A stretch of 13,071 nt of DNA from Rickettsiales bacterium (GCA_031269065.1 JAIRWJ010000077.1:1-13071); one strand, 5' to 3'. Numbered from the stretch's first letter, positions 1 through 7,194 are shown. Numbers and translations: made by a program. The notes: generated from the sequence alone by a model not told the origin.

Positions 1-926
1 TGTATATCTCTTCTTTCTTTCCGAACAGAGAACACCAAACTACCAATCTGGTCGGCAAAGCTGCCGCCCTCGGCTATGAACATAGCCTGGGGGTAAATCT
101 TATCCTCTTCCTTGATCTCAATCTCCATGTTTCCGGTATCACCCATAACCCTTGATTCTAACTTTTTCTTCTCAAAATTTTCATAGAGGGTCCTGGGAAC
201 TTCATAGAACGATACCAGCTCAACGATCTTCTGGAGTATATGCTGGTCATTCTGGTCGTAATATTCTGTTTTTATCAGCATAGCATCCTTGCCACCAATA
301 GCTTCCCTAAGAATTCTATTAACCGAAGCGCCAAAGTCCGTATTAGGCATAAGACCGACATAGTTATATATGCCTTTGTCCACCATGTAGGATACCAGCA
401 GCTGAATTTCCTGCTCTACTATAGGTCCCGTCACAAAAATGTTCTTGGAATTCGCCAAATCTTGCTCGCTAGACAGAGAAAATATCAGCAAGCCGTTTTT
501 CTCTGCTATCTTCTGAATGGCCTTCGTTTCTGCCTTAAAAACGGGACCAATGACCACATCTACGCCATCCTTTAGAGCTTTATTTATAGCCTCTACGGCT
601 CCAAATGTCGTACCCTTAGTGTCATATGGTCTAAGTAGAACCTCTTTCTTGCTATTCTCAAAGAGAGACAGCTGAGCAGCATTGACCATATCCTCTCCGA
701 CGGCTTTTACAGGTCCGCTCAGAGGAATCAGCAGTGCCACCCTTAGCATACCAGCTGTCTCCCTTTCGTACTGCTTTCGAAGATCACCTTCGTAGAAATC
801 CACATCACTCTCTAGGATCTTTTCTTTTTTCAGAAAATAGTCCCTGTCGCTCCCACAGGAAATGACCAGTAGCATAAGCAGAAGATATTTCACTGACCCA
901 GAAAGTCGCTTTAGAAAATCTAACAT
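1..926 (-). CDS. LpoA-like lipoprotein, penicillin-binding-protein activator family (partial, C-terminus beyond window)
   Basis: I read 308 codons on the minus strand from ATG at 926-924, open to the window edge. Residues 1-24 form a lipoprotein signal: basic K6/R7, hydrophobic 14-22, then lipobox V-I-S-C with the lipidated Cys at 24. Residues about 60-308 look like a type I periplasmic binding fold, starting with LRVALLIPLSGP and containing DGVDVVIGPVF (120-130). That combination matches the penicillin-binding protein activator (LpoA) group, which stimulates peptidoglycan synthases from the outer membrane. Divergent pairing with rsmI is the classical neighbourhood of lpoA-type genes, which supports the call. 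The ribosome binding site is weak (GGTGG lies about 20 nt upstream). An amino-acid-type ABC binding protein is the alternative, less likely because of the lipobox and neighbour. Fairly sure of family; the function of activating a PBP is inferred. Confidence 0.8.
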   Translation of the reverse strand, partial: MLDFLKRLSGSVKYLLLMLLVISCGSDRDYFLKKEKILESDVDFYEGDLRKQYERETAGMLRVALLIPLSGPVKAVGEDMVNAAQLSLFENSKKEVLLRPYDTKGTTFGAVEAINKALKDGVDVVIGPVFKAETKAIQKIAEKNGLLIFSLSSEQDLANSKNIFVTGPIVEQEIQLLVSYMVDKGIYNYVGLMPNTDFGASVNRILREAIGGKDAMLIKTEYYDQNDQHILQKIVELVSFYEVPRTLYENFEKKKLESRVMGDTGNMEIEIKEEDKIYPQAMFIAEGGSFADQIGSLVFSVRKERRDI

Positions 927-1003
927 TTTACAATTGCTTTTCCACCGTAAAAATATAGTAAGTATTCAAATACGTTTCTGGATGCTAGGATAGTAAGCAA
1001 AAT
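927..1003. promoter_or_regulatory. Divergent intergenic region between the LpoA-like gene and rsmI
   Basis: This 77-bp AT-rich gap must hold the start signals for both divergent genes. A 5-bp inverted repeat, GTATT-CA-AATAC, sits at 962-973. TATAGT (954-959) could be a -10 box for the rsmI side but has no well-spaced -35. I cannot name promoters with confidence. Confidence 0.35.
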
Positions 1004-1888
1004 ATGCAAGAAGTATTTGGCAAAATGGAAAAAGTGGTCCTCGAGAGAGCTCTCTATGTGGTTGCCACCCCTATAGGTAACATGGGAGATGCAACTCTGA
1101 GGATGGTGCAGATCTTGAAAAGTTGTGGCCACCTATTCTGTGAGGATAGCAGGGTTAGCCGCAAACTCTTGGAGTTCTACGATCTTGGGGAAAGACATTT
1201 GGAAATTTACAATGACAACAGTGACGACAGACAGAGAGATTATATTGTAAACCTTCTGGAGAAGGGAAATAGTGTCGCTCTACTTTGTGATGCTGGCACT
1301 CCAACCATATCCGATCCAGGCCTCAAATTGAAGCAGAGATGCCGAAATAGCGGTCTAAAGATCATTCCCGTACCCGGGGCCTCGGCCTGCATAGCCGCAA
1401 TCAGTGCGTCCTGTCTGGGCAGCGACAGATTTTTTTTTCGAGGGTTTCTTCCATCCCCACTAGAAAAAAGAAAACAAGAGTTGGAGGAGCTGATGGCCCG
1501 GAACGAGACGGTAATATGCTATGAATCACCTCTGAGGCTAATATCAACGTTGAAAATAATAGCAGATTTTGATGATAACAAAATGATCTGCGTTGCCCGG
1601 GAACTGACTAAAATGTTCGAAGATATAAGAACTGAAAAAGCCGGTGAAATGCTTGTATATTATGAAAACAAATTCGCTGGAGGCAGGGTGAAGGGCGAGA
1701 TTGTTCTTCTGCTGGAAAAAAATAGTAGGCCCAGAGGGCTTGATTTAAACGATCTGGACAGTATACTGAAGACAAGCCTGAAATACCTTTCGCTAAAAAA
1801 CTCTGCCGAGTTTTTTTCTGAAGCGCTGGGTCTGGGCAAAAAAGAAGTTTATAATAAATTGCTGCTTTTGGGAGAACGACATGAATAA
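1004..1888 (+). CDS. rsmI: 16S rRNA (cytidine1402-2'-O)-methyltransferase RsmI
   Basis: RsmI transfers a methyl group from S-adenosylmethionine to the 2'-O of C1402 in the decoding centre of 16S rRNA. The 294-residue product has the usual length and all family signatures: LYVVATPIGN at 17-26, CEDSRVSRKLL at 46-56 (usually AEDTR), DAGTPTISDPG at 96-106, PVPGASA at 122-128, FRGFLP at 145-150 and KGEIVLLLE at 230-238. This is a SAM-dependent tetrapyrrole-methylase fold. I took ATG 1004; AGGA lies 13 nt upstream. ATG 1025 is a possible alternative that still precedes the first conserved motif. The 3' end overlaps the next small gene by 8 bp, so both are probably on one message with der. No truncation or frameshift. 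Call is firm; only the start is uncertain. Confidence 0.95.
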   Translation: MQEVFGKMEKVVLERALYVVATPIGNMGDATLRMVQILKSCGHLFCEDSRVSRKLLEFYDLGERHLEIYNDNSDDRQRDYIVNLLEKGNSVALLCDAGTPTISDPGLKLKQRCRNSGLKIIPVPGASACIAAISASCLGSDRFFFRGFLPSPLEKRKQELEELMARNETVICYESPLRLISTLKIIADFDDNKMICVARELTKMFEDIRTEKAGEMLVYYENKFAGGRVKGEIVLLLEKNSRPRGLDLNDLDSILKTSLKYLSLKNSAEFFSEALGLGKKEVYNKLLLLGERHE

Positions 1889-2045
1889 CGGAGCACTTAT
1901 TATGCTTTCACTTGGACTAATGGTTATGACTTTGTATCTTGTGCTGTTTGGTTTTAGCCATGATTTTGCCACAAAAATGGGACAATATGCGGCGCTCATA
2001 GTTATTAGCTACTGCATCATAGACGAAATTTTCCGAGAGCACTAG
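1881..2045 (+). CDS. Two-helix membrane microprotein, 54 aa, unknown function
   Basis: A 54-codon frame opens with ATG inside the end of rsmI (shared ATGAATAA) and is preceded by a strong GGGAG at 1870-1874, 6 nt before the start, better than those of its neighbours. The product has two hydrophobic stretches, about residues 4-25 and 33-49, separated by a short polar loop with SHDFATK, and ends in acidic/basic DEIFREH. This is the layout of a small helical-hairpin inner-membrane protein. It ends 2 nt before the GTG of der, so it is wedged in an rsmI-orf-der translational chain. In many proteobacteria yraN follows rsmI; this product has no resemblance to YraN. I do not recognise the family. The ribosome binding site, overlap and uninterrupted hydrophobic coding argue that it is real. 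Confidence 0.7.
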   Translation: MNNGALIMLSLGLMVMTLYLVLFGFSHDFATKMGQYAALIVISYCIIDEIFREH

Positions 2046-2047
2046 TA

Positions 2048-3421
2048 GTGTTTACTCTGGCTATAGCTGGAAGGACTAATGTCGGTAAGTCAACACTCTT
2101 CAACAGACTCTGTGGAAAAGCACTGGCCCTAGTTAAAAATCACCGGGGAGTTAGCCGAGATCGAAACGAGGCTGCTGGCAGTATAGGTTCGATGGATTTT
2201 AGAGTAATTGACACAGCCGGCTGGGAGGGCGACAGTTCGGAGTCTAGCCTGGAACATAAAATGACCAGGCAGAGTGAAGTGGCTATAGTTGAGGCAGATG
2301 TCTGTCTATTTATGGTGGACGGAAGGGAAGGGGTCACAGAAATGGACAAAATGCTGGCCCAAAGGCTCAGAGTTCTGGGAATTCCGACCATACTTTTGAT
2401 TAACAAGTGCGAAGCCATGAGGGCTAGAAAAGGTTTCGACAACGAGTTCTATAAACTAGGTTTTAAAGTCATTGTTCCTATGTCCGTTGAGCACAACGAG
2501 GGTATGAACCTGCTATATGACGCTCTGGAACCCTACTATGGAAAATATATTGAAGAAAACAGGGACTATGGTGAAGAGTCTGGGGATGATGAACCAATAA
2601 GAGTGATTGTTCTTGGGCAACCGAATGTTGGAAAATCAACCCTGATAAATCGTATGCTTGAGCAGGAGCGTCTTCTGACTAGTCCCGAAGCTGGAACAAC
2701 CAGGGACTCGGTGGTCATAGACTGGCGCTGGGGAGGCCGAAAAATCAAGATTGTAGACACCGCCGGCATAAGAAAAAAATATAAGGCTGGTCCAGAGCTG
2801 GAGCAGCTTGCTGTCGCCAAATCATTATGGAACCTGAACTACGCCCATGTGGTGGTGTTGGTTCTAGACGCATTGGAACCTTTCGGACGTCAGGATCTCT
2901 CTCTAGCCTCGAGAGTTATTGAAGAAGAAGGTAGGGGACTGGTATTCGCACTAAACAAAGCTGATCTGGTGAAAGACTGGAAGAAAGAGGAACAGCTAAT
3001 AAAAATTGCTGTAGATGGAAACCCAAGAATATTAGACGGGGTTCCGATTGTACCCATATCTGCCAAAGAAGGGTTTAATTTAGAAGAGCTAATGAAGGCA
3101 GTGTTCAAAGTTTTTGAAAGCTGGAATAAACGCATGCCCACAGGCAAGTTAAATCGCTGGCTCCGGGAGGTGGAGGTAGAGCATACTCCTCCTCTATTTC
3201 GAGGCAGGCCGACACGACTGAAATATATAAGACAGATCAAAACTCGTCCGCCAACCTTTGTACTCTCAACCAATTCTCCAGGCACCCTGCGGGAAAAAAC
3301 GACCTACAGCTGGTTTCTCTCCAATAGACTGAAGAAAGATTTTGATATGAGAGATACACCAATCCGCCTAGTGTTGAAAAAAGCCAAAAATCCCTATGAT
3401 CCCAGCATTGGCCAGAAATAG
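2048..3421 (+). CDS. der: Ribosome-associated GTPase Der (EngA)
   Basis: Der is an essential GTPase with two tandem G domains that acts in maturation of the 50S ribosomal subunit. The 457-residue product has both. Domain 1 has the P-loop GRTNVGKST (8-16), DTAGW (55-59) and NKCE (119-122). Domain 2 has GQPNVGKST (190-198), DTAGI (237-241), NKAD (303-306) and SAK (338-340). A C-terminal KH-like domain starts about residue 362 with the RWL...PPLFRGRP...K...P..F pattern. Start is GTG 2048, two nt after the microprotein stop, with only a weak GAGAG upstream, so translation is probably coupled. Odd points: P-loop 1 has Thr where Pro is usual, and the first G4 is NKCE rather than NKxD, which could soften guanine specificity there. 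Identity is secure. Confidence 0.96.
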   Translation: MFTLAIAGRTNVGKSTLFNRLCGKALALVKNHRGVSRDRNEAAGSIGSMDFRVIDTAGWEGDSSESSLEHKMTRQSEVAIVEADVCLFMVDGREGVTEMDKMLAQRLRVLGIPTILLINKCEAMRARKGFDNEFYKLGFKVIVPMSVEHNEGMNLLYDALEPYYGKYIEENRDYGEESGDDEPIRVIVLGQPNVGKSTLINRMLEQERLLTSPEAGTTRDSVVIDWRWGGRKIKIVDTAGIRKKYKAGPELEQLAVAKSLWNLNYAHVVVLVLDALEPFGRQDLSLASRVIEEEGRGLVFALNKADLVKDWKKEEQLIKIAVDGNPRILDGVPIVPISAKEGFNLEELMKAVFKVFESWNKRMPTGKLNRWLREVEVEHTPPLFRGRPTRLKYIRQIKTRPPTFVLSTNSPGTLREKTTYSWFLSNRLKKDFDMRDTPIRLVLKKAKNPYDPSIGQK

Positions 3422-3454
3422 CTAGTTAGACTCCTGTGATCTTATACTAACATC

Positions 3455-3490
3455 ATCCTCCGAATTCCTCATGAGGAGGATTGTAATTCG
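3455..3490 (+). terminator. Inverted-repeat hairpin after der (weak or alternative terminator)
   Basis: ATCCTCC (3455-3461) pairs with GGAGGAT (3475-3481) across a 13-nt loop. Nested in it is the perfect palindrome CCTCATGAGG (3467-3476), and CGAATT (3461-3466) can also pair with AATTCG (3485-3490). These pairings exclude one another, so alternative folds are possible. No T-run follows directly, so it is not a textbook intrinsic terminator. It separates der from the MORN gene and may end the rsmI-der message or sit in a leader. Confidence 0.4.
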
Positions 3491-3531
3491 TGAAATTCTT
3501 AAAATTTGACTAATATTTAATATTATATAGT

Positions 3532-6500
3532 GTGTTATTCACATATATATCTCATGAGAAGGAAATGGAAGTCGATACTAGAGTAGTAGAAACACAGCTA
3601 TATGGTAGAACAATGAGAATCATAACTGATGGGAAGATCATTGCTACCTATAGAGGAACTATCGATGAAGATAACAATCCCAGTGGACAGGGCGAGCTAA
3701 CTGTTCTGGAGGAGTCTAGTTACCTAGGCCTATTGCCCGGTGTCTACAGTGGTAGGTTCGGGAAGAATTTCATAATCAGAGATGGAGAAATAAATATAGA
3801 GTATAGTAACGGTTCTAGATATGAGGGAAAATATGTTGATAGAGCCTACAATGGCCGAGGAAAACTAACTTTTGAGGATGGCACTGTCTATGAAGGAAAT
3901 TTCAAGAAGGGGTCCTGTAGTGGATGGGGACAACTTAAGTTCAAAGATGGTGGTTTCGAGTATGGAAACTTCGAAGATGGCGAACTTAAAAATGGAACGG
4001 CGAAAGCAATTGACCTTGGTGATACTGAACGCGAGTACACCTACGCCAACGGAGCACGAACCTGCAGAAAAATTATATATAGTAACTGTCCAACGGCCGT
4101 TTCATGCGAAGGGGAATTTACACTCGATGGCAAAATGAAAAAAGTGCTTTTTATTTACCAAGATAATACGAATAAAAAAACAAAGAACTATAGCTATCGG
4201 ATTTTTGGTGACAGTGGAAATATATTGCTGGAACAGAAGCTGCCTGGAGAGCCGAAGCGTGACAATGACGGAAAATTGTTATTTGAAGACCTAAAAATGC
4301 CATTGGCAAATGCAGAAAATCTTGAACCCGAGATGACAGAGGAAGCCGATGGCAAAACCTGGACCATCCATTATAAAAACGGAGATGTTTATAAGGGATC
4401 GGTTAAAGATGGTAAACCAAATGGTGAAGGAAGGCTCGTCCATACCAATGGAAACTACGAGGAGGGAACATTCGCAGATGGTGAATTCACTGGGAACGGA
4501 AAAATGAAGATTATCAACTCTGGGGGCATTATCTATGAGGGAGATGTGAAAAATGGTAAATACGATGGAAAAGGAATATGGGAAAATGGTATTACTGGAG
4601 AATATAAAATTGGTGAGTTTAAGGAAGGTGAATTTGAAACGGGAAATGGGAAGATAAACAACAAGGACGATAGCATCTACAAGGGGAAGTTTAGGGATGC
4701 GACCTTTGATGGGAAGGGGATTATGAAATACAATAATGGTGATCTCTACGAAGGAATGTTTGTGGCCGGATTCTATAGCGGAAGGGGGAAACTTACACTT
4801 AGAGATAATAGTTTTTGCCATGGAACCTTTGAGAATGGTCTATTTAGGAATGGGACGATAAGAGAAATCGGTTCCGATGGCGCTTTGCGTGAGTACGACT
4901 GCGTAAATGGGAATCGGGCGGAATGTTGTAAAAAAATTACATATAAAAATGGCAATTCCTGTGAAGGAGCATTTACACCTGGTGACAAAATGAGAGAAGT
5001 AATATTTGAGAACAAAAATAATAAACCAGCAGAATATAGCCACCTAGTTTTTGATGAGGCTGAAAATATGTTAATGGGTAGCAAACTGCCCTTTGGAAAA
5101 AGTCAGGCGGCAAAAACACTAGAATCTATAAACAGTAGATATGATTTTGTACGACACTCAATATCTGGATATGGTAATACAGAGGAACGGACATTACACA
5201 AAGACATCTCTAGCATGGATGAGAAAATCGAAAGCAAAAAAGTGAAAATTATTTATCCAGGAGGTATTACTTATGAAGGATATGTGAAAAATGGTAAATA
5301 TGATGGGGAAGGAGTATTAAGATGTATAGACGGAAAATATTATAAAATTGGAACATTCAAAGATGGTTCGTTCGTAGAGGGACGTGTGAAAGTTAGCTAC
5401 CCCGATGGTATTAGCTATGAGGGGAATGTGAAGAATGGCAAGTATGATGGACAAGGAAAATGGGAAAATGGTTGTATTTATGATAATAGTAAAACTTATG
5501 AATATAAAGAAGGCACATTTGTAGATGGTGAATTTGAGACAGGGAAGGTGAGGACCGTTGATAGAGACGGCAATATCTACGAGGGAGAGTTCGAAGGTGG
5601 GCTGCGCCATGGATATGGAAAGCTTATATATGCTAAAATGAATATCGCAGAAGAGGGGAAGTTTGCGTATGGTAGATGTAGAAAAATATTTATCACCAAA
5701 GCCGTAAGTAATCTCAATGCCTATGGAGTCTATGACGAGTTCGGAAACATAGCGTTGAGACAGTTTTTGTCTAAGAGACCACAAAAAAAAGAAGTTCTTC
5801 TCAGGGTGGAAGAGCAAGATGTAACGGCTCTAAAGCCACTATGCTCAGTAGAATGGAAATACAGTGATAATGGCTCTCTGGAATCAGAGGTTGCCAGGTA
5901 CTGCTCATACAACAGCAGTGGAACGCTGGAAAAAATCATAGAGATTAACTATAATGGTATTAACGAAGCTCTTAGCAAAGGAAAAATAGAGACTCTGGAC
6001 GATTTGGTAAAGAATGGATTGATAGTGGATCTGACCGAAGGCTCTCCTAAGGTATTTGAAAGTTTCGAAGAAGCCAGATCCAATCTCAGAAAAACTCTGG
6101 AGCAGAACTTCAGACTCAGAGAAGGCGAAGGCAAACATGGTCTAGATGGAGGATACTACGATGAGCAAAATCTGATGGTACTTACAAACCTAGGTATAGG
6201 CCCAGAAGGGGCCAAAGAGCTCCAGCGGGCCAGATTTTACACGGGAAAAATATCCCACGACAGCTTGACATCTTTTTTAGAGTCTATTGGCATTGACTCT
6301 GAGAATTTGCAACAAACCACCGAGAAGTATTTTGCCATGGCTACAACTACATCCACAGAAAATCACTCGGTGAGTCTCGTAGTAAATCTGGAAAAAATTA
6401 GAGAAATAGGATGGGATAATCTGAATGGAACGGACGAAACTCTTATCTACTACTATGACAGCGGTAGAATTGTCGGCTCTCTCGAAGAAGGCGGCGATGT

Positions 6501-7194
6501 TGGGGCAATTACGAAGTACTGCAGAGCGCTGAACTGGTCTCAGCAGGAACTTGGTTCCTGTTGGATCAACGCGGTAGCTGCAGAGTTGGTAGCGCTAAAA
6601 AATCCGGATGAAATAGGAAAAGTATTCTCCGGAGAAATTATATCCTATGGACATCTGTGTGGTACAATTGGGGCAGAGGGCGAAATTCCAAATAACATTA
6701 TGCTAAAGCAGATGGAGATTATACAGGAAATTGCAGAGAAATTTGGTGCCAGTCTGTTTTCTAGTGAATCCAGGAAACAACATCAGGACGTTCAAAATTC
6801 ACCATCAAAATTCTTGTTTCAGCTTATAGTTCGGGACAAAATTATAGATAAAATAATAGAATTGTCTAAAAAAGAAAAATTGTTGGAAGCTCTTGAAAAA
6901 AGAATTGTAGAAGTTGCAGCAACCAGAAAAAGTTTCAGCGAGCTCTCAAAAACTCAGAAGCAAGATGTTGTCACTGATATCAAGAAGGATTTTATGGGAA
7001 AAATAGATAGTATTGACGAAGATGCTGATAGACAATTTGTTAGAAGAGACATAAATAAAGAGAATAGTGCCACCGACAATACAGACATCGAGCGTGGTGT
7101 AAAGTGTATGGTGGCTTGGAAGAAACTCAAACAATTTAACGACACAGTCTATGGACTGCCAAAAATACTTGATGAAAAAGAAAGAATTCGCTAA
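3532..7194 (+). CDS. MORN-repeat protein with C-terminal CE-clan (Ulp1/YopJ-like) cysteine protease signature; candidate host-directed effector
   Basis: The product has 1220 residues counting from GTG 3532; ATG 3565 (residue 12), which has GAGAAGG just upstream, is an equally good or better start. There is no signal peptide or membrane segment. MORN units of the form YEGxxxxGxxxGxGxxxxxxG occur in three blocks (about 97-165, 287-450, 581-700), with clear copies at 97, 120, 287, 335, 383, 406, 581, 629 and 683 plus degenerate ones. Residues 880-1040 contain H945 (ENHSVSLVVNL), D976 (LIYYYDSGR) and Q1004-x5-C1010 (QQELGSCWINA): the order and Q-Cys spacing of CE-clan proteases. Residues about 1085-1160 are lysine/glutamate-rich and helical; the C-terminus is charged (DEKERIR). 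MORN repeats bind lipids or proteins; CE-clan enzymes remove ubiquitin/SUMO or acetylate host proteins. I infer a secreted effector. The gene stands alone between der and glmS, with 100-110-bp gaps either side. Confidence 0.8.
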   Translation: MLFTYISHEKEMEVDTRVVETQLYGRTMRIITDGKIIATYRGTIDEDNNPSGQGELTVLEESSYLGLLPGVYSGRFGKNFIIRDGEINIEYSNGSRYEGKYVDRAYNGRGKLTFEDGTVYEGNFKKGSCSGWGQLKFKDGGFEYGNFEDGELKNGTAKAIDLGDTEREYTYANGARTCRKIIYSNCPTAVSCEGEFTLDGKMKKVLFIYQDNTNKKTKNYSYRIFGDSGNILLEQKLPGEPKRDNDGKLLFEDLKMPLANAENLEPEMTEEADGKTWTIHYKNGDVYKGSVKDGKPNGEGRLVHTNGNYEEGTFADGEFTGNGKMKIINSGGIIYEGDVKNGKYDGKGIWENGITGEYKIGEFKEGEFETGNGKINNKDDSIYKGKFRDATFDGKGIMKYNNGDLYEGMFVAGFYSGRGKLTLRDNSFCHGTFENGLFRNGTIREIGSDGALREYDCVNGNRAECCKKITYKNGNSCEGAFTPGDKMREVIFENKNNKPAEYSHLVFDEAENMLMGSKLPFGKSQAAKTLESINSRYDFVRHSISGYGNTEERTLHKDISSMDEKIESKKVKIIYPGGITYEGYVKNGKYDGEGVLRCIDGKYYKIGTFKDGSFVEGRVKVSYPDGISYEGNVKNGKYDGQGKWENGCIYDNSKTYEYKEGTFVDGEFETGKVRTVDRDGNIYEGEFEGGLRHGYGKLIYAKMNIAEEGKFAYGRCRKIFITKAVSNLNAYGVYDEFGNIALRQFLSKRPQKKEVLLRVEEQDVTALKPLCSVEWKYSDNGSLESEVARYCSYNSSGTLEKIIEINYNGINEALSKGKIETLDDLVKNGLIVDLTEGSPKVFESFEEARSNLRKTLEQNFRLREGEGKHGLDGGYYDEQNLMVLTNLGIGPEGAKELQRARFYTGKISHDSLTSFLESIGIDSENLQQTTEKYFAMATTTSTENHSVSLVVNLEKIREIGWDNLNGTDETLIYYYDSGRIVGSLEEGGDVGAITKYCRALNWSQQELGSCWINAVAAELVALKNPDEIGKVFSGEIISYGHLCGTIGAEGEIPNNIMLKQMEIIQEIAEKFGASLFSSESRKQHQDVQNSPSKFLFQLIVRDKIIDKIIELSKKEKLLEALEKRIVEVAATRKSFSELSKTQKQDVVTDIKKDFMGKIDSIDEDADRQFVRRDINKENSATDNTDIERGVKCMVAWKKLKQFNDTVYGLPKILDEKERIR
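3820..4266 (+). repeat. Long MORN super-module, copy A (residues 97-245)
   Basis: This in-gene module has two canonical MORN units, a degenerate one (NFEDGELKNGT) and then a cysteine-containing linker: CRKIIYSN, SCEGEFTLDGKMKKV, YSYRIF, NILLEQKLP. The same order recurs as copy B at 4678-5097 (CCKKITYKN, SCEGAFTPGDKMREV, YSHLVF, NMLMGSKLP). Protein-level similarity is obvious by eye over about 140 residues. Confidence 0.7.
4534..4665 (+). repeat. Short MORN duplication, copy 1 of 3 (residues 335-378)
   Basis: YEGDVKNGKYDGKG here recurs as YEGYVKNGKYDGEG from 5272 and YEGNVKNGKYDGQG from 5416. Copies 1 and 3 also share the following KWENG/IWENG and GEFETG segments. The DNA itself is close (for example a shared run reading GTGAAAAATGGTAAATA in copies 1 and 2), which points to fairly recent duplication. 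Confidence 0.75.
4678..5097 (+). repeat. Long MORN super-module, copy B (residues 383-522)
   Basis: Second copy of the long module, aligned with copy A through both MORN units, the TFENGLFRNGT degenerate unit, the REYDCVNG segment and the cysteine linker. It has a short deletion relative to copy A before SCEG and another in the NKNNKPAEYS stretch. Confidence 0.7.
5272..5397 (+). repeat. Short MORN duplication, copy 2 of 3 (residues 581-622)
   Basis: Begins YEGYVKNGKYDGEG and continues YKIGTFKDGSFVEG, parallel to YKIGEFKEGEFETG in copy 1. It lies almost head-to-tail with copy 3, which starts at 5416. Confidence 0.75.
5416..5562 (+). repeat. Short MORN duplication, copy 3 of 3 (residues 629-677)
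   Basis: Begins YEGNVKNGKYDGQGKWENG, then YEYKEGTFVDGEFETG. It has a short insertion (about residues 648-655) compared with copy 1. Confidence 0.75.
5578..5781 (+). repeat. Long MORN super-module, truncated copy C (residues 683-750)
   Basis: One MORN unit (YEGEFEGGLRHGYGKLIY) is followed almost directly by the tail of the linker: CRKIF, then YGVYDEFGNIALRQFLSKRP, which matches YRIFGDSGNILLEQKLP of copy A. The middle of the module is missing, so this copy looks internally deleted. Confidence 0.55.
6199..6651 (+). other. Predicted CE-clan cysteine protease domain within the MORN protein (residues about 890-1040)
   Basis: The catalytic-like residues are H945 (codon 6364-6366), D976 (6457-6459), Q1004 (6541-6543) and C1010 (6559-6561). 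H945 starts a beta-strand-like SVSLVVNL; D976 follows a second strand ETLIYYY and is followed by Ser, as in the YYDS of SENP/ChlaDub-type enzymes. The Gln-Cys spacing is the Q-x5-C of SENP1 and Ulp1. C1010 is followed by Trp rather than the usual Gly. The His-Asp spacing (31) is longer than in SENP1 and the Asp-Cys spacing (34) shorter, which is tolerated in bacterial members of the clan. Domain edges are estimates. Confidence 0.65.

Noticed and set aside
240..575. Plus-strand 111-codon frame
   Set aside because: Antisense shadow of the LpoA-like gene, which has a lipobox and a recognisable binding-protein fold; the plus-strand product has no motif.
4291..5817. Minus-strand frames of 60-176 codons under the MORN gene
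   Set aside because: They mirror the repetitive MORN coding sequence, carry the same periodicity and have no ribosome binding sites or family motifs.
6541..6600. GSCW motif read as a papain or calpain active site (QGxCGSCW / GxLGDCW)
   Set aside because: The local match is tempting, but papain and calpain need His and Asn downstream of the Cys in suitable contexts, which I do not find. The upstream His, YYYDS and the Q-x5-C spacing fit the CE clan better.
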